Shown here piece after piece: positions 45,995 through 57,159 of a stretch of 64,000 nt of DNA. The DNA comes from Biscogniauxia marginata. Lineage: Eukaryota; Ascomycota; Sordariomycetes; Xylariales; Xylariaceae. The DNA lies in the NCBI GenBank assembly GCA_022695795.1, contig MU404077.1:310001-374000 (forward strand). The letters run 5' to 3'. Each line of letters opens with the position of its first letter. Position 1 is the first letter of the stretch. The notes under the pieces were generated by a model. It did no database searches, was not told where the DNA came from, and was given only the letters and a program-made list of their open reading frames with translations. A program made the translations under genes and the position numbers.

Positions 45995-48900
45995 ATGATG
46001 GAGCGGCGACTGGAAGCAGTCGAGGCGAACACCCCTACGACTCATGGGTTCCCGTCCGACGCATTTAGTTTTGGTGCGGCAAGTGCTGGTGCTGCTTCTG
46101 GTGTAGCAGTGGCCACCACTACCACCGCACCAGTAGCGACCACGCCAGCAGCGGCCACACCAGCAGCCTCCAATCCCCGTCCCTCTATTTTCTCCCCTGA
46201 CAACACCTCGTCCAAGCATACCACCTTCACCTTCCACACCCACCGGCAAAACCACAACTCGTCCAAACTGCCCACCTTTCGCTTCACCGACCTGCACAAG
46301 GACTCGCCATCACGCCCGTCATCGCTGCAGCACGAATTGCGACTGCAGGACCACCATCGCACTCCGCCCTCGCCTGTCTCGCCCGGTCCCGATCAGCGCC
46401 CTGAAACACAACCGAACGCGGCCCTGGGAGGCTCCCCACCGACGACGAAACACCGCAATCCTGTCTCACTCGACCACGCCGACGACAGCAGTCGCTTTGG
46501 CTCTGGAGAATTCACCTTCAGATTCCAGATCCCCTCCGTTCCCGTCCCATCTCCCGCTCCCGCGCCCGCCACGCATTCAGCGAATGCAACCATCCGCCGC
46601 ACCGCATCGTTAGATACCTGGTCGCCCGCCCGCAGGATCCCCAGCACCCTGCTTGAAAACACCGCATCGCTCAGGTCGCCGTCCGACTCTTCAGACATCA
46701 CCGTGGCTGCTCGATCGCACCAGAGACGCGCCGCTGCCTCCCTAGACACGTCTACGCGCCACTACGCGTCCGACGACCCCGACATCTACGGGGACGAGCC
46801 GCAAGGACAGCGCGAGCTCCTACTGCCCAAGACCATCCAGAGGACGCTGTCCGATGACAGGAGAAGTTCCGTGTCGCGAAGACTACCACCTATATCATAC
46901 AAGCCACCACCCAGTTCCCACGCGTCAGGGGGAACAACCGCCGTCCCGCCCATTCGTTCATTCAGATCTTCCATCGATCGGCGGAACTCCCTCTTCGATA
47001 TGAACATCCGCTCTGCGCGTCCCTACGACGCAGGTGAAGATTTTAGCGATCTGCACCACCGCGACAGAACGCTGCGCGCACTAGAGGGCCGCCGCGGTGA
47101 CGATGCGTCGCAGATCACGCCGCCCGACTCGGCTGTCGACCGTCCCGACGGCGACGACAGCGGCGATGTCTTTCTCAAGATCGCACGCGAGGATTCTTCG
47201 CGTCGCGCTAACGACAGGGGAAGCCAAAGCGCCGTCGTAAGTTAACTAAAAAAAAAAAAATTCTTTTTCAATTCCTGTCGGCTTCTAGAGTGCGACTGCA
47301 TCCAACTCCTTTTTGCGCGCATTGCGCTCGGACTATATTGCCATTGCTTGTCCACTATGGGTCATCGTACCCCTAGGACTAGGCGCGAATATTTGAATTG
47401 GGTGCCCTTGAAAATTCGGTCACAGCATTGTCTTCCCCTGCTGTTTTATGATACGTTTTTACTTCATCCTTAATTTTTCACTATCTTCTCGTCTTGGAGA
47501 CTAAGTTGACTAACCTATCTCTAGTCCCGGCTCGCACGAAGCACCCGACGGCCACTATCAGTAACTATCTCTTCTTCTACCCCCAAGTTCCCTCCACAGA
47601 TATCTCGACGCATGTCGGATCAGCAGGAGAGGTCTCGGTCTAGAGGCGTAAATAACGAGCAGTCGGGCGAGAGAATCGCGCGTTCTCTTGCATACAAAGG
47701 ACCCTCGAGAGAGAAATCGTTTGATGATGTCAAATCTAAGATCGCGAGTACTCCCCTGCGTGGGTCTCTGCTTACTCCACGGTCATTGGCATTCCAGGAA
47801 CCTAGTTCCGAGCCAGGGCCTGCCTACCACCAGAAGAGAAAAGCATCTGTTGATGCTAGCACTATCCCGTCTCGCAAATCATCACTGAAGCAGACAAACA
47901 CTAATTATAACCAATCTCGCGCGTTTAACTCTTCTCCGCTAGTACCTCGGGCCGCAGAACCGCAAAGACAAGATCCCCCTGCCGGCGAGGCGAATCAAGG
48001 TGTCGAGGGAACTGACTCGACAGCATCTACAGCCGCTCCTTCAACCGTGTGGGATGAGCTAGATGAATTGAAATCTCGCATACACCGTCTCGAGCTGACT
48101 GGCAAGCTTCCTCCAACCTCGGGTGCAGCTATATCACGCGCGTCCGACGAACGGCCGCCAACGGCCCACACCAATGCTACCACGTTATCTGCTTCGCCCA
48201 AGCGTGGCACCAATGGCATTATCCAGTCAATTGAGGTGCCATCTGCTCAGAAAGAATCACATCCCTTACTGCATTCCGCTTTGACCAAGTCGAAGGAGTT
48301 TCTTAGTCCCACCGTCTTCGAGGCTTTAGAAACAGCGGCCAACGATGCTCTAGCCCTTTCCTCAATGATGGGCACTGCTGGTCAGCCAGGTCCTATCTCG
48401 AGCGGCGCAAGCAGCATCGGCGGCACCACGACAGTGACTGACCGCCAACTTCGACGTAAGGCAGATAGTATCTGCCGCAGTCTTACCGAACTGTGTCTAG
48501 CGCTGAGTGAAGGGGCGCTCCAGAACAGGCCACAGCAAACACCCGCATCCCCTCGTGAAGATCCGCTTGTGACAAGCCCGACGATCACAAAATTTTCAGG
48601 ATTCGCTAGCTCAAGGCGACCAAGCGTGGCACCGGATCGCATTGTCGCACTCAACAGTAGCCCGAGGACGGGTTCTCGCCCTGAGGAGAGGCGCAACAGT
48701 GTGATAGTTTCCAATGTACTACCCAGTCCGCGATTCAACCCTAACCCTATTTCACCTACCGAGACTCCAACCAATGGTCGAAAGACCTCGTTGCTACTAT
48801 CGCGTACTCGTCGAGCAGGTACAGAAGAGCCTGAAGATGTGCGCAGCAAATCGACCATGCTACTCCGAACCCGCCGCGCCCAGACGGAGGAACCTGAGGA

Positions 48901-49372
48901 TCGCACGGAACGAAAAAGGCCTTTGATTACCCGTGGTCGCCGAGGGACGGTGGACGATAGGGAAGATGAAGGTCGATTCCGCGCCCCTTCGCGCGCCATA
49001 ACCGAAGTTCAAGGGACTCGGGCCGGTCCCCGCGAATATAGCTCTCACCTGCCTACGCCGCCGTTGCCCACGACCGTAGGGAAAGAGCATGATTCCCTAG
49101 GCGCGTCAGCTTTACCTCGAAGGCGTCTCGCTACTGCGACGCTGAACACACGGCTAACACAGCCGTCGACCGCACAGACGGTTACTACACCTGTACGGCG
49201 TTATTTTGATCGACCGTTGCCAAGCCGCGAATCCCAGACCGTTACTGAGAAGGCAGCCGAAGATCGGCCTCAACGACAATACTCACTAGCACAGACGGCC
49301 AGCCTTCATAGGCGGGCGACTCGCGAGAGTATGCTTGCAGCACCATCGACTGCAACTGGCAACTATCGATAA
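45995..49372 (+). CDS. large disordered protein of unknown function with short tandem repeats
   Basis: I do not recognise a named family. Two exons, 45995-47236 and 47525-49372, join in phase 0 through a 288-base intron (GTAAGT donor, CTCTAG acceptor) and give 1029 residues. The N-terminal 410 residues are rich in Ser, Thr, Pro, Arg and Ala. The middle has a likely coiled coil around VWDELDELKSRIHRLEL. Next comes a helical stretch with LHSALTKSKEFLSP and CRSLTELCLALSE, which is the best candidate for a folded, conserved core. Further on, three imperfect repeats of about 20 residues share TRRA-x-TEEPED (encoded at 48781-48970). Many RRxS/T and SP sites suggest phosphorylation. A cytoskeletal or microtubule-organiser role is possible but only a guess. 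An internal ATG at 47612 could start a shorter form. Confidence 0.75.
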
Positions 49373-50548
49373 ACCACCAGTGCGGCCCCCGTGACGCTTT
49401 TTAACGATGTAATAATATTACTGTCATTTGGCAAAGGCGTTTTTTCTTTTCCGACATGAATCCTACATGATTAGACGGCTCTGCGCATCTGTTCCATTTT
49501 CTCACAAAGATACCTTGCTCTTGCTGAGGCTCACGACATGACTCGTCTTTTTTGTCGGGAAACAGGCGTCTGTAGGCATGGTTGGTTGCACAAGCGATTA
49601 CAACAAATGTTTTTGGAGGGGAGAAATACCGAAGATACCATTGGGCGTCAAGGTATAAGTGTTTCGGAGGGAAAATCAGGGTCTTCGTAGCAGTGCGGAA
49701 GGAGAACCCTGGACTGGACTAGCGGATAGTCCTACTGTATTTTTCGTGTTTGACTGAAGGGGAAAAGGGGGGAGAAGGGGAGAGGGGATTGGAAAGGGCG
49801 TCAGGGCTATATACCTTACAAGAACTTGGGTTCTTAGTGATTCGGTTCAGCCATGGTGGCTAGGAGGAGGGAGATCCCCCCTGTTTTTTTCCCTTTTTTA
49901 TTTATATATATACCAAAAAGTCCAGTCGACGAGTTCAGGGATGAGTCGTAATCGGACGTACATAATAACGGAACGATGGGCAAAAGAGAAAAGAAACAGT
50001 CTTTTTTGCCCAAAGCTCCCTGTAAATAAGTGTTTAGGAATTTATGTATGCATATTTTTGGCTGTATTATATTTTGCGGGACACAAGCATTGATATACGT
50101 AAATGTTATTACCTTTTCTTGTGCCATTGCGTATTCCCTATGGTCCAATTGAGTATACAGTGAATAGTAAGTACATTTATTTACGTTGTCTACTAAGATC
50201 TAGCACCACCTGCTGTTCTCCGGGAGCGAACGAGGTCAAGAGGGGGTGCCCGTGACTTAGGCCGAACGGAATTGTGGGTTTTTTTTTCTTCTGGATTTTT
50301 GAGCTCCGTCCCGCGTTGCATCACATAAAGTTTTTTTTATAGAAACTACCTATTACCAAGGTACCTAACCCACCTCCTAACCCGAAAACCATCCTACAAC
50401 TACATAGAGAAACGACCACTTAGGTACGTACTGTTTTAGTAGATAAGGTTCATTGGGTATTACATGAATCCAGAGACGTACCACACATACACACCATACC
50501 TAAGCACTTCTCTCACCTGCACGATTTCATCTCATCTCATCCGTACCC

Positions 50549-50570
50549 GATATCTAGGTAGGTAGATATC
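50549..50570. repeat. 8-bp inverted repeat around GGTAGG
   Basis: GATATCTA and TAGATATC are perfect inverted arms around a six-base centre, about 480 bases upstream of the TPT1 start. It contains the TAGGTAGGTA word common in this window. Confidence 0.7.
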
Positions 50571-50755
50571 TTACCGAGGAGCCTAAAGCCCGATACCGAC
50601 CTGGTATCTATCTACCTGACAGAGGTGGCTCCTCCCCCGGCTACCCGTACATAGTCTCCTCACAACGACGTCATCGTCGTCGTCGTCAGCCGCCAGGACA
50701 GCGGTCGAATTAGCGGCGGTGGCAGCGTTCCCGGCGCTGAGAGCTACGCCGTTTC

Positions 50756-50784
50756 CATCTGCATCTGCATCTGCATCTGCATCT
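50756..50784. repeat. CATCTG hexanucleotide microsatellite
   Basis: Four exact CATCTG units and a fifth that differs in its last base. Read in the TPT1 frame it encodes alternating Ser-Ala. Confidence 0.85.
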
Positions 50785-51033
50785 TTGTCATCGTCATTAC
50801 TACCAGCGAGACAGGTCCTCGGGCGCGGAAGAGCAGCGAGAAGCGAGGTGCGCCGCCAGCAGCAGCATAATATTATCGCCGGGTACCTTCGGCCCGGCGT
50901 TAGCGCGGGTGCTGGGCAGGGCGCCGCCCTTTTTCGCTGTCCCTCTTCTTATTCTTGTGGGTTCGCTACTACCGCGACACAAGCCGCCTTCCGGACCGGG
51001 GTCGGGATTGGGACTATAGCACCAGACGACGGG

Positions 51034-52305
51034 ATGGCGGACTTCGACGACGAGGCCGCGGATCGTGTGCGGGGCCGCGGGTCGGGGAAGGGGAAGGGGA
51101 GGGTTAGAGGAGGCGGTGGTGGAGGTGGTGGAGGGCAGAATCGTGAGGTCCTGATCTCGAAGGCACTTTCGAGGCTCTTGAGACACCAGGCGAACGATGC
51201 GGGGATCCGACTTGATGATGAGGGATTCGCGCCGCTGGATAAGGTGGTGAGTCTTTCTCTTGTTTCTTCTTATTTCTCTTCCCTACAGATATATGTGCAT
51301 ACATATATTAAGGAGGTCTCAGCCTTGTGAGGGTATGAGAGTCATAGTAGCATGTGATAGATAGGCCCCCTTACTAAAGCTTGTGAAACAAGGGGGTTTG
51401 AGCCGCAGGCAAAAAAAAGGGGGTCAGGGGGCGTATTGATAATGGATCACTAAACTAAAAGTAAAATCTAGCTTCAATGGCCGCCTCTCCGTTCCCTCAA
51501 CTCGACCCTCGCGGAGATCCGGCAGACAGTTGCAGACAACGCGAAGCAGCGCTTCACGCTGAAGCCGGCGGCAGATGGGAAGGAGCAAGATAAAGACAGC
51601 GAAGACGCGGCGCGCTGGCTCATCCGCGCCAACCAGGGCCACAGTATCGAGCTCGCCTCGGAGGCCCTGCACACGCCCATCACGCTCGAGGCGGGAAACG
51701 TGCCCGACGTCGTGGTCCACGGCACGTACTTCGCCTTCTGGCCGGCCATCGTGAGCTCGGGGGGACTGAAGAAGATGGGGAGGCAGCACGTGCACTTTGG
51801 TACGGGGGTACCCGGCGGTGGTGACGACGACTCCGGGACGAAAGAAAAACAGCAGCAGCAGATCCACGACGTGGCGGAGGAAGCAGAAGAAAATGATGAT
51901 GCGAAGGGAAAGGGGGAGGGGAGGGGAGGAAAGGAAAAGGAGAAGGAGAAGGTCATCAGCGGCATGCGCGCCGACGCCGAGATCCTCGTCTTCGTCGACG
52001 TGGCGCGGAGCCTGCGGGACGGCAGCGGCATCGCCTGGTGGCTGAGCGCCAACGGCGTCGTGCTCACCGAGGGGGACGCCGACGGCCTCGTGCCCGCGCG
52101 GTACTTCCGGGAGGTGCGCGGCCGCAGGCAGGGCGTCGGCGTGCTCTGGCGCGACGGCGAGAAGGTGGCCGACCTGCCCGAGGGGATCGTCGCGAGGGTG
52201 CCGTTTGGGAAGGGTGGGACGAGGGGGAGCGGTGGTGGTGGTGGTGCTGGGGGAAGGGGGGGGCGGAGAAGAGGAGGAGGAGGAGGAGGGAGGGAAGGGC
52301 GGTGA
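51034..52305 (+). CDS. TPT1: tRNA 2'-phosphotransferase
   Basis: Final step of fungal tRNA splicing: transfers the splice-junction 2'-phosphate to NAD+. Exons 51034-51246 and 51472-52305 give 348 residues. The family's essential residues are all present: Arg50-His51 in LLRHQ, Arg123 in RANQGHS, His154 in HGT and Arg175 in MGRQHVHF. The NGVVLTEGD block near the end is also typical. Compared with the usual 200-250 residues it is enlarged by a Gly/Arg-rich N-terminus, an acidic Lys/Glu-rich insertion between HVHFGTG and VISGMRADAE, and a C-terminal Gly/Arg tail that may help bind RNA. The ATG at 51034 is the first in frame, yet the frame is open for about 140 codons upstream. A 225-base intron lies just before LQWPPLRSLN. 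Confidence 0.93.
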
Positions 52306-53471
52306 AAAACATATAGGGAGGGGAGGGCGGTGTGGTTAGGATGTCATATCGTAGCATTAATATGATGATGATAGCTTGTGGGTGCGAAGTACTTGGTCAG
52401 GCTTTTTTTCTTCCCTTCGAGGCCTAAACATCCATTGAAGTGAATGACTGGTGGGATCAAAGTTAACTCTCCTTTATGCAGAGGTATCTTATTGGTAGAT
52501 TATATAAGGGATACCGATAGTTGCTAGTAAAATGCCCGAACTATGATGTGATAATCGAAGTAGGCCAGTGTATTTTCTTTCTTTCTTTTCATGGTTTTGT
52601 TAATTTAGAATATCATTAAAAATGAGAAACCATTTTTATGTTGAAAAGCGATAATTTTCATGGCACAACTTTCCTAACTTATTTAAAACATATTAAGTGA
52701 GAATATTAACTCTTTTTTAATAATATAAAGATGTAGTGATAAACCACGCAGGATTCTTTAAACACGTATTTTAGGTACTTACCTATATACTCTTATTATC
52801 CTCGCGGGCGATGTTCTAACTATTTATTTATAAGTACGTAGTTTTCTATCTGGGGATTCCTTCTTGGGTTCGCAATTGTGATATCTGGTGTTTTGAAATG
52901 CTGTTTCGAATTGGAATAGGAATAGGAATAGGGGGTGGGGGAGGGGGAGGGGGTTCATGTGTACCTACCCCAGGTTCTCCGCATATGTACACAGGTAGTC
53001 TCCACTGATTCAGATCTGGGGTCGATCTAAAAGTATGCATATTAAGAACGCGGCGAATAATCTTGGGCTAGTCTTCCCTCCCCCCCCGCGCACAAAATGT
53101 TCAACGAGGACTATTCCTAAATAGAAAAACACACCAGTTAGCCGCGGCCAAACCGCCTAACTATACATACTTATCCACCCACCACCACCTCTTCCCCCGC
53201 AGACCGGCAGTTAACACACACCAAACACATACCTACGATATTAGTAGCTAGGGGGGGCACAGAGAAAAGATGACTGCTGATCCTCCTTTCTTTGCTACAT
53301 GTAATCGTCAAGTTTTCTCCAGACCAGACTTGTCTCCATGGCAGACTATACCGACTTACTTGCCTCTTACTTGCCTGTCCAGCTTACCATTTCCTGTGGG
53401 AGTTTTGTTGTAGCTGGAAAGTAAAGCGACTTATCTGCAGTTCTATAAGTCTCCAATATTTATTCAACAAG
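52306..53471. other. AT-rich spacer upstream of the P450
   Basis: No gene. The part from about 52560 to 52850 is AT-rich, followed by a GGAATA repeat (52912-52932), a G-quadruplex candidate and the probable P450 promoter. The P450 frame is open upstream to 53292 with an extra Met, but that stretch does not look like a membrane anchor. Confidence 0.6.
52931..52953 (+). promoter_or_regulatory. G-quadruplex candidate upstream of the P450
   Basis: Four runs of exactly five G separated by single T, A and A, directly after a GGAATA repeat and about 520 bases before the P450 start. Single-base loops with five-G runs are close to the most stable quadruplex layout. A regulatory role is inference only. 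Confidence 0.6.
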
Positions 53472-55652
53472 ATGACCGCGATAGCTGTACTGTTTAGCAC
53501 GGCCGTTGCCGTGGCCTTGTCGTACCTAGGATTAATATTCCCCAGGGTAAGTTAGTTACATCTCCTTTCCACTCTACCTACCTAACACCTTGCCCCCCCC
53601 TTAACAGCTCCGTCAACAATACAAGCTCCGCACCCAGCGCTCGCGCCTCCCGCCCGGCCCCGGCGCCCTCAAGCCCGGGCTCCGCAAGCCCTGGCTCTGG
53701 TTCCGGGCCGTCAGCGCGCAGCACGGCGACGTCGCGTACCTGCAGCTGGGGCCGACGCCGACGGTGATCCTGGGGTCGGCGCGGGCGGCCTGGGACCTGC
53801 TCGAGCGGCGCGGCGCGGCCTACTCGTCGCGGCCGCGCTTCATCGCCGGCGGCGAGCTGCTCTCGGGCGGCATGCGCGGGCTCATGGCCCCCTACGGGGA
53901 CTTCTGGCGGCGCTGGCGCCGGCTGCTGCACAGCGGCTTCACGGCCCGGCGCAGCGCGTCCTACCGCCCCCTGCAGAGCGCCGAGTCCGCCGTCTTGATG
54001 CGCGACCTGCTGCGCGGACCCGCCGCCTGGAGGACCCACCTCGAGAGGTACGCCGCGTCGGTCATCGTGACGGTCACGTACGGCAGGCGCGTCGAGGACG
54101 TACGGACCGACGACGTGGTGAGGCGGAATGCGGAGGCGATGGGGAGGTTGACGTCGGTGAAGTGAGCAGTTCTACTTTTACTCTACTTGATTATCAATAC
54201 CCACCCCCCTTTTTTTTTTTTTAAATCCCTTTCAAGGCTAACAATGCAAACCCCCCCCCCCCCACCTCTTCAGCATCCCGGGTAAGTATGCCGTGGAACG
54301 GTATCCAGCGCTGAAGTACGTGCCGAGCGTGTTCGCGTCGTGGAAGCGCGAACTGCTCCGGCAGCGCCGCAAGGACATCGAGCTCTACACGGAGCTCATG
54401 GACGAGGTCCGCGACCGCCGCGCGCGGGGGGTCTTGCCCGACTGCTTCGCGGGCCACCTGCTCGACGAGCAGCAGAGCCTCGGCATGTCGGACCTCGAGA
54501 TCGCGTACACGGCCGGGTCGCCGTTCGGCGCGGGCGTGGAGACGGTGAGTTCGGGGGCGAAATCAGCTCAACCCCCCCCCCCAAAACCACCCAAACCCCA
54601 AATTATTTTACTTTCGATCTCAAAAAGTGACCACAACGTCTCCCGATCTGATCCGACTAACACGGGCAAACCACACATTCGCAGTCCGCCGGCTCGCTGG
54701 CCAGCTTCTTCCTCGCGTGCGTCAAGTTCGGGCGGGCGTTCGTCCCGCGGGCGCGGGAGGAGCTCGACCGGGTCGTCGGCCGCGGCCGGCTCCCGTCGTT
54801 CGAGGACCTGCCCCGGCTCGCGTACGTGCGGGCGGTGGCGGCGGAGACGCTGCGCTGGCGGCCCGTCGCCGTGCTCGGGGGCACGCCGCACGCGACCACG
54901 GCGGACGACGTGTACAGGGGCATGTTTATTCCCAAGGGGAGTACCGTCATCGCGCCGCTTTGGAGCAGTGAGTTTCTTTCTTTCTTTTTTTATTCTATCT
55001 ACCTATTTACTTATTTATATATATATAATTGCCCCTTCTTTTACCCTCCACGTGTCGCTGCTACATGATAAGTAGGTACTATGTGTGTGGCCCCCGTGAT
55101 TGATTTGTTTGGCGACAGTCCACCTCAACGAGGCCGATTTCCCGGACCCGCATAACTTCATCCCGGAGCGCTTCATGGAGCCCCGTGAGTACCCCGGCAC
55201 CCTCGGGCATAGCGCCTTCGGCTGGGGCCGGCGCGTCTGCCCCGGAATGTATCTCGCCTCCGCGTCGGTCGAGCTCAACGTCGCGCGCGTGCTGTGGGCG
55301 TTCGACGTGGGGCCGGCGAGAGACGCCGATGGCAAGGAGATCGATGTTGATATGTAAGTTGGTGGTATTTATTTCATTCTGTTGCTTTCTTGTGTTGAAA
55401 TGGCGGTTTTATGTTTCTATCCCATGCCCCCTGATTCAAATTCCATATCATCACACACGTTCTTGTCTATTTAGCTTTTGCTCACACCTGTGTAGATTTG
55501 CGTACTCGGATGGGTTCAACTCAAGCCCGCTGCCTTTCTCCTGTTCGATTACGCCGCGCTCCTCGAGACATGCAGAGGTCATTGAAAGGGAGTTTCGGGA
55601 CGCTATAGAGCAGCTTAAGGTGTATACTACGGTTGCGAACGGTGTTTCGTGA
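53472..55652 (+). CDS. cytochrome P450 monooxygenase, ER-anchored
   Basis: Heme-thiolate monooxygenase, microsomal class II, that would need a separate P450 reductase. Six exons (53472-53546, 53608-54161, 54274-54544, 54685-54967, 55119-55353, 55496-55652) join in frame to 524 residues. An N-terminal hydrophobic anchor (about 3-24) precedes the Pro-rich hinge RLPPGPG. The I-helix oxygen-activation motif is AGVETS (296-301), ExxR is at 354-357, PERF follows in exon 5, and the heme loop FGWGRRVCPG has ligand Cys435. All key motifs are intact, so it should be active. The general layout recalls fungal secondary-metabolite P450s such as the O-methylsterigmatocystin oxidoreductase group, but the substrate cannot be told. 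No backbone synthase is nearby in the window. The exons are very GC-rich; intron 2 contains a run of 13 C. Confidence 0.93.
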
Positions 55653-56123
55653 GCGGGCTATGGAATGGTCCCATTTAGTTTTTTGTGTTTATATAAATGA
55701 ATAATTACCTTCTATTACCTTTAAACATGCTTTTCCTCATCCAATCATAGGAGAAGTAAGTATCGTCTCATTTTACACGATTAATAAGGTCTTCAAGATG
55801 GCCTCGCGCGCTCAAGCTGGATAATAGAATCGTATCTTCTAAGCCTTCCGCATCGCAAATATCCTATCCCGGAGTAGAAAGAAAATATTGTTACGTCGTG
55901 TCGTGTCCGAATGTACACAGCTGGAGTAGTTCAAGCTACCTTATTAGGTTAGCAGAATATAGGTACATTCCAATAAAACTTAACACGACAAATCTCCTAT
56001 TTGCTATTATCCCGCCCTGATCCATCACTCGTCACTTGACACATCCTGGAGGTGGGAAAACTTTAGAGACGGACACTGTTACACCTGAAGCAGTGTCCGA
56101 TCTTCATTCTATTCTATCGCCAC
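55653..56123. other. spacer between P450 and broken GART gene
   Basis: About 470 bases, AT-leaning, with no coding signal. It contains the P450 3' end and possibly a relic promoter of the next gene. Confidence 0.6.
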
Positions 56124-56715
56124 ATGCTCCAGAATGACCGACCGAAAGAGTCGCCATGTCGGATCCTGGTCATGGCCTCTGGCTTTGGCTCGAACTTCCA
56201 GGCCCTCATACATGCTATATCTACAGGTCAGCTTCGAAATAGTCGCATCATCTCCATCATCACGAACCGGAGAAATGCACACGCAATTGTTCAAGCGGAT
56301 GAAGCAGGTAAGAGGGCTCTCCCATGCGTGTGTATACCGTATGAAACTAATTCACGACCAGGCATTCCTTGGGGATACTTTAAGTTAATTAGTAACGGGT
56401 TCTTGCGGAAGGGAGAAACAGACGAACAGAAAGTAGCTGAAGGCCGTCAGGGATATGATGCTGCGTTGGCCGCGAGGGTTCTATCAACAGATAAGGAAAG
56501 GCCTGGGTCAATTGTTCTCGCTGGTTGGATGCAATGTCTTCTCAGGTGCTTTCCTAGAACCTATCGAAAGGGCAGGGGAACGTAAGCCCCGAGACGTCCC
56601 AAAATCCTTGAACTGTAGGTATACATCGCTGCAACAACCTTCGTTATGAAATTAACATGCCCCCTTATAGGGGAACATGGTCTGGGATGTTGTCTACGAG
56701 GTGGTGGTTGTGGAT
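56124..56715 (+). pseudogene. ADE8: broken phosphoribosylglycinamide formyltransferase (GART) copy
   Basis: The intact enzyme formylates GAR in purine synthesis. Here the N-terminal half is clear: ILVMASGFGSNFQALIHA (substrate-phosphate loop), ITNRRNAHAI, a 54-base intron (56308-56361) that splices cleanly into GIPWGYFKLISNGF, the KGE-x-D stretch and VLAGWM. Directly after VLAGWM (about 56530) the frame shifts by one base; similarity goes on in another frame as VFSGAFLEPIERAG and then stops. The catalytic Asn-His-Asp region, with the LHPALPG motif, is missing. A weak match to the family C-terminus (MVWDVVYEV) occurs about 90 bases on, at 56677. Such a product could not be active, so an intact copy must exist elsewhere. 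A sequencing error could explain the shift but not the missing centre. Confidence 0.8.
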
Positions 56716-56724
56716 GTGTAATAC

Positions 56725-57159
56725 GGGTTTCTGATTTTTTTTTTTTGGGCCACCGTACACCGTAGTGAAAGCAAAAACGTGGGGAAAGTCGTGTTTGTTG
56801 TTCAATAGAATTAAAAGAATTACATCTAGTTTCAAGGAGCACTGATTATAGCCTTAGGTAAGTTGACTAGGTTAAGAAGCGACTACATGTCAGCAAGGCC
56901 AGTACATACTTACCTCTCACATAACGAAGTAGCTTTTCTGTTGATGGTATTATTGCTTGGTAAGGGAGATGAACATACAGCTTATTAGGCAATGACATTA
57001 GAAACCTCAACGCATTTAATTTCTGTCTTACTATCTGTAATTTATTCGCATACATGTTACAGCAAACCACTGCCGTATAGAAATCACTCGTTTAAACGCA
57101 ATGCAACCAGAAATTGAACTCAACTAATTCATATAGATATAGGCCTGCCCGGCAGGTAC
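56725..57159. other. spacer between broken GART gene and subtilase
   Basis: Nothing coding. A T-run lies near 56737-56747. The right end is the subtilase 3' untranslated region. Confidence 0.6.

Larger units (their letters stand above)
49373..51033. other. spacer and leader of TPT1
   Basis: The first kilobase has no coding signal and carries T/A-rich 3' sequence of the previous gene. It then holds an inverted repeat, TACCTA words and GTC-type repeats. From 50620 to the TPT1 start the TPT1 frame stays open without any ATG (see findings), and a CATCTG repeat lies inside that stretch. Confidence 0.55.

Noticed and set aside
48105..48125. LPPTSG resembling a bacterial LPxTG sorting signal in the unknown protein
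   Set aside because: Internal position, no following hydrophobic segment, and a fungal context; incidental match.
50719..51033. Calling TPT1 from the GTG at 50719 as an ordinary start
   Set aside because: GTG is not a standard start in fungal nuclear genes; kept as a hypothesis in findings, with 51034 as the annotated start.
53292..53471. Upstream in-frame Met extension of the P450
   Set aside because: The added 60 residues are Cys-rich and irregular, while the Met at 53472 directly begins a normal P450 membrane anchor.
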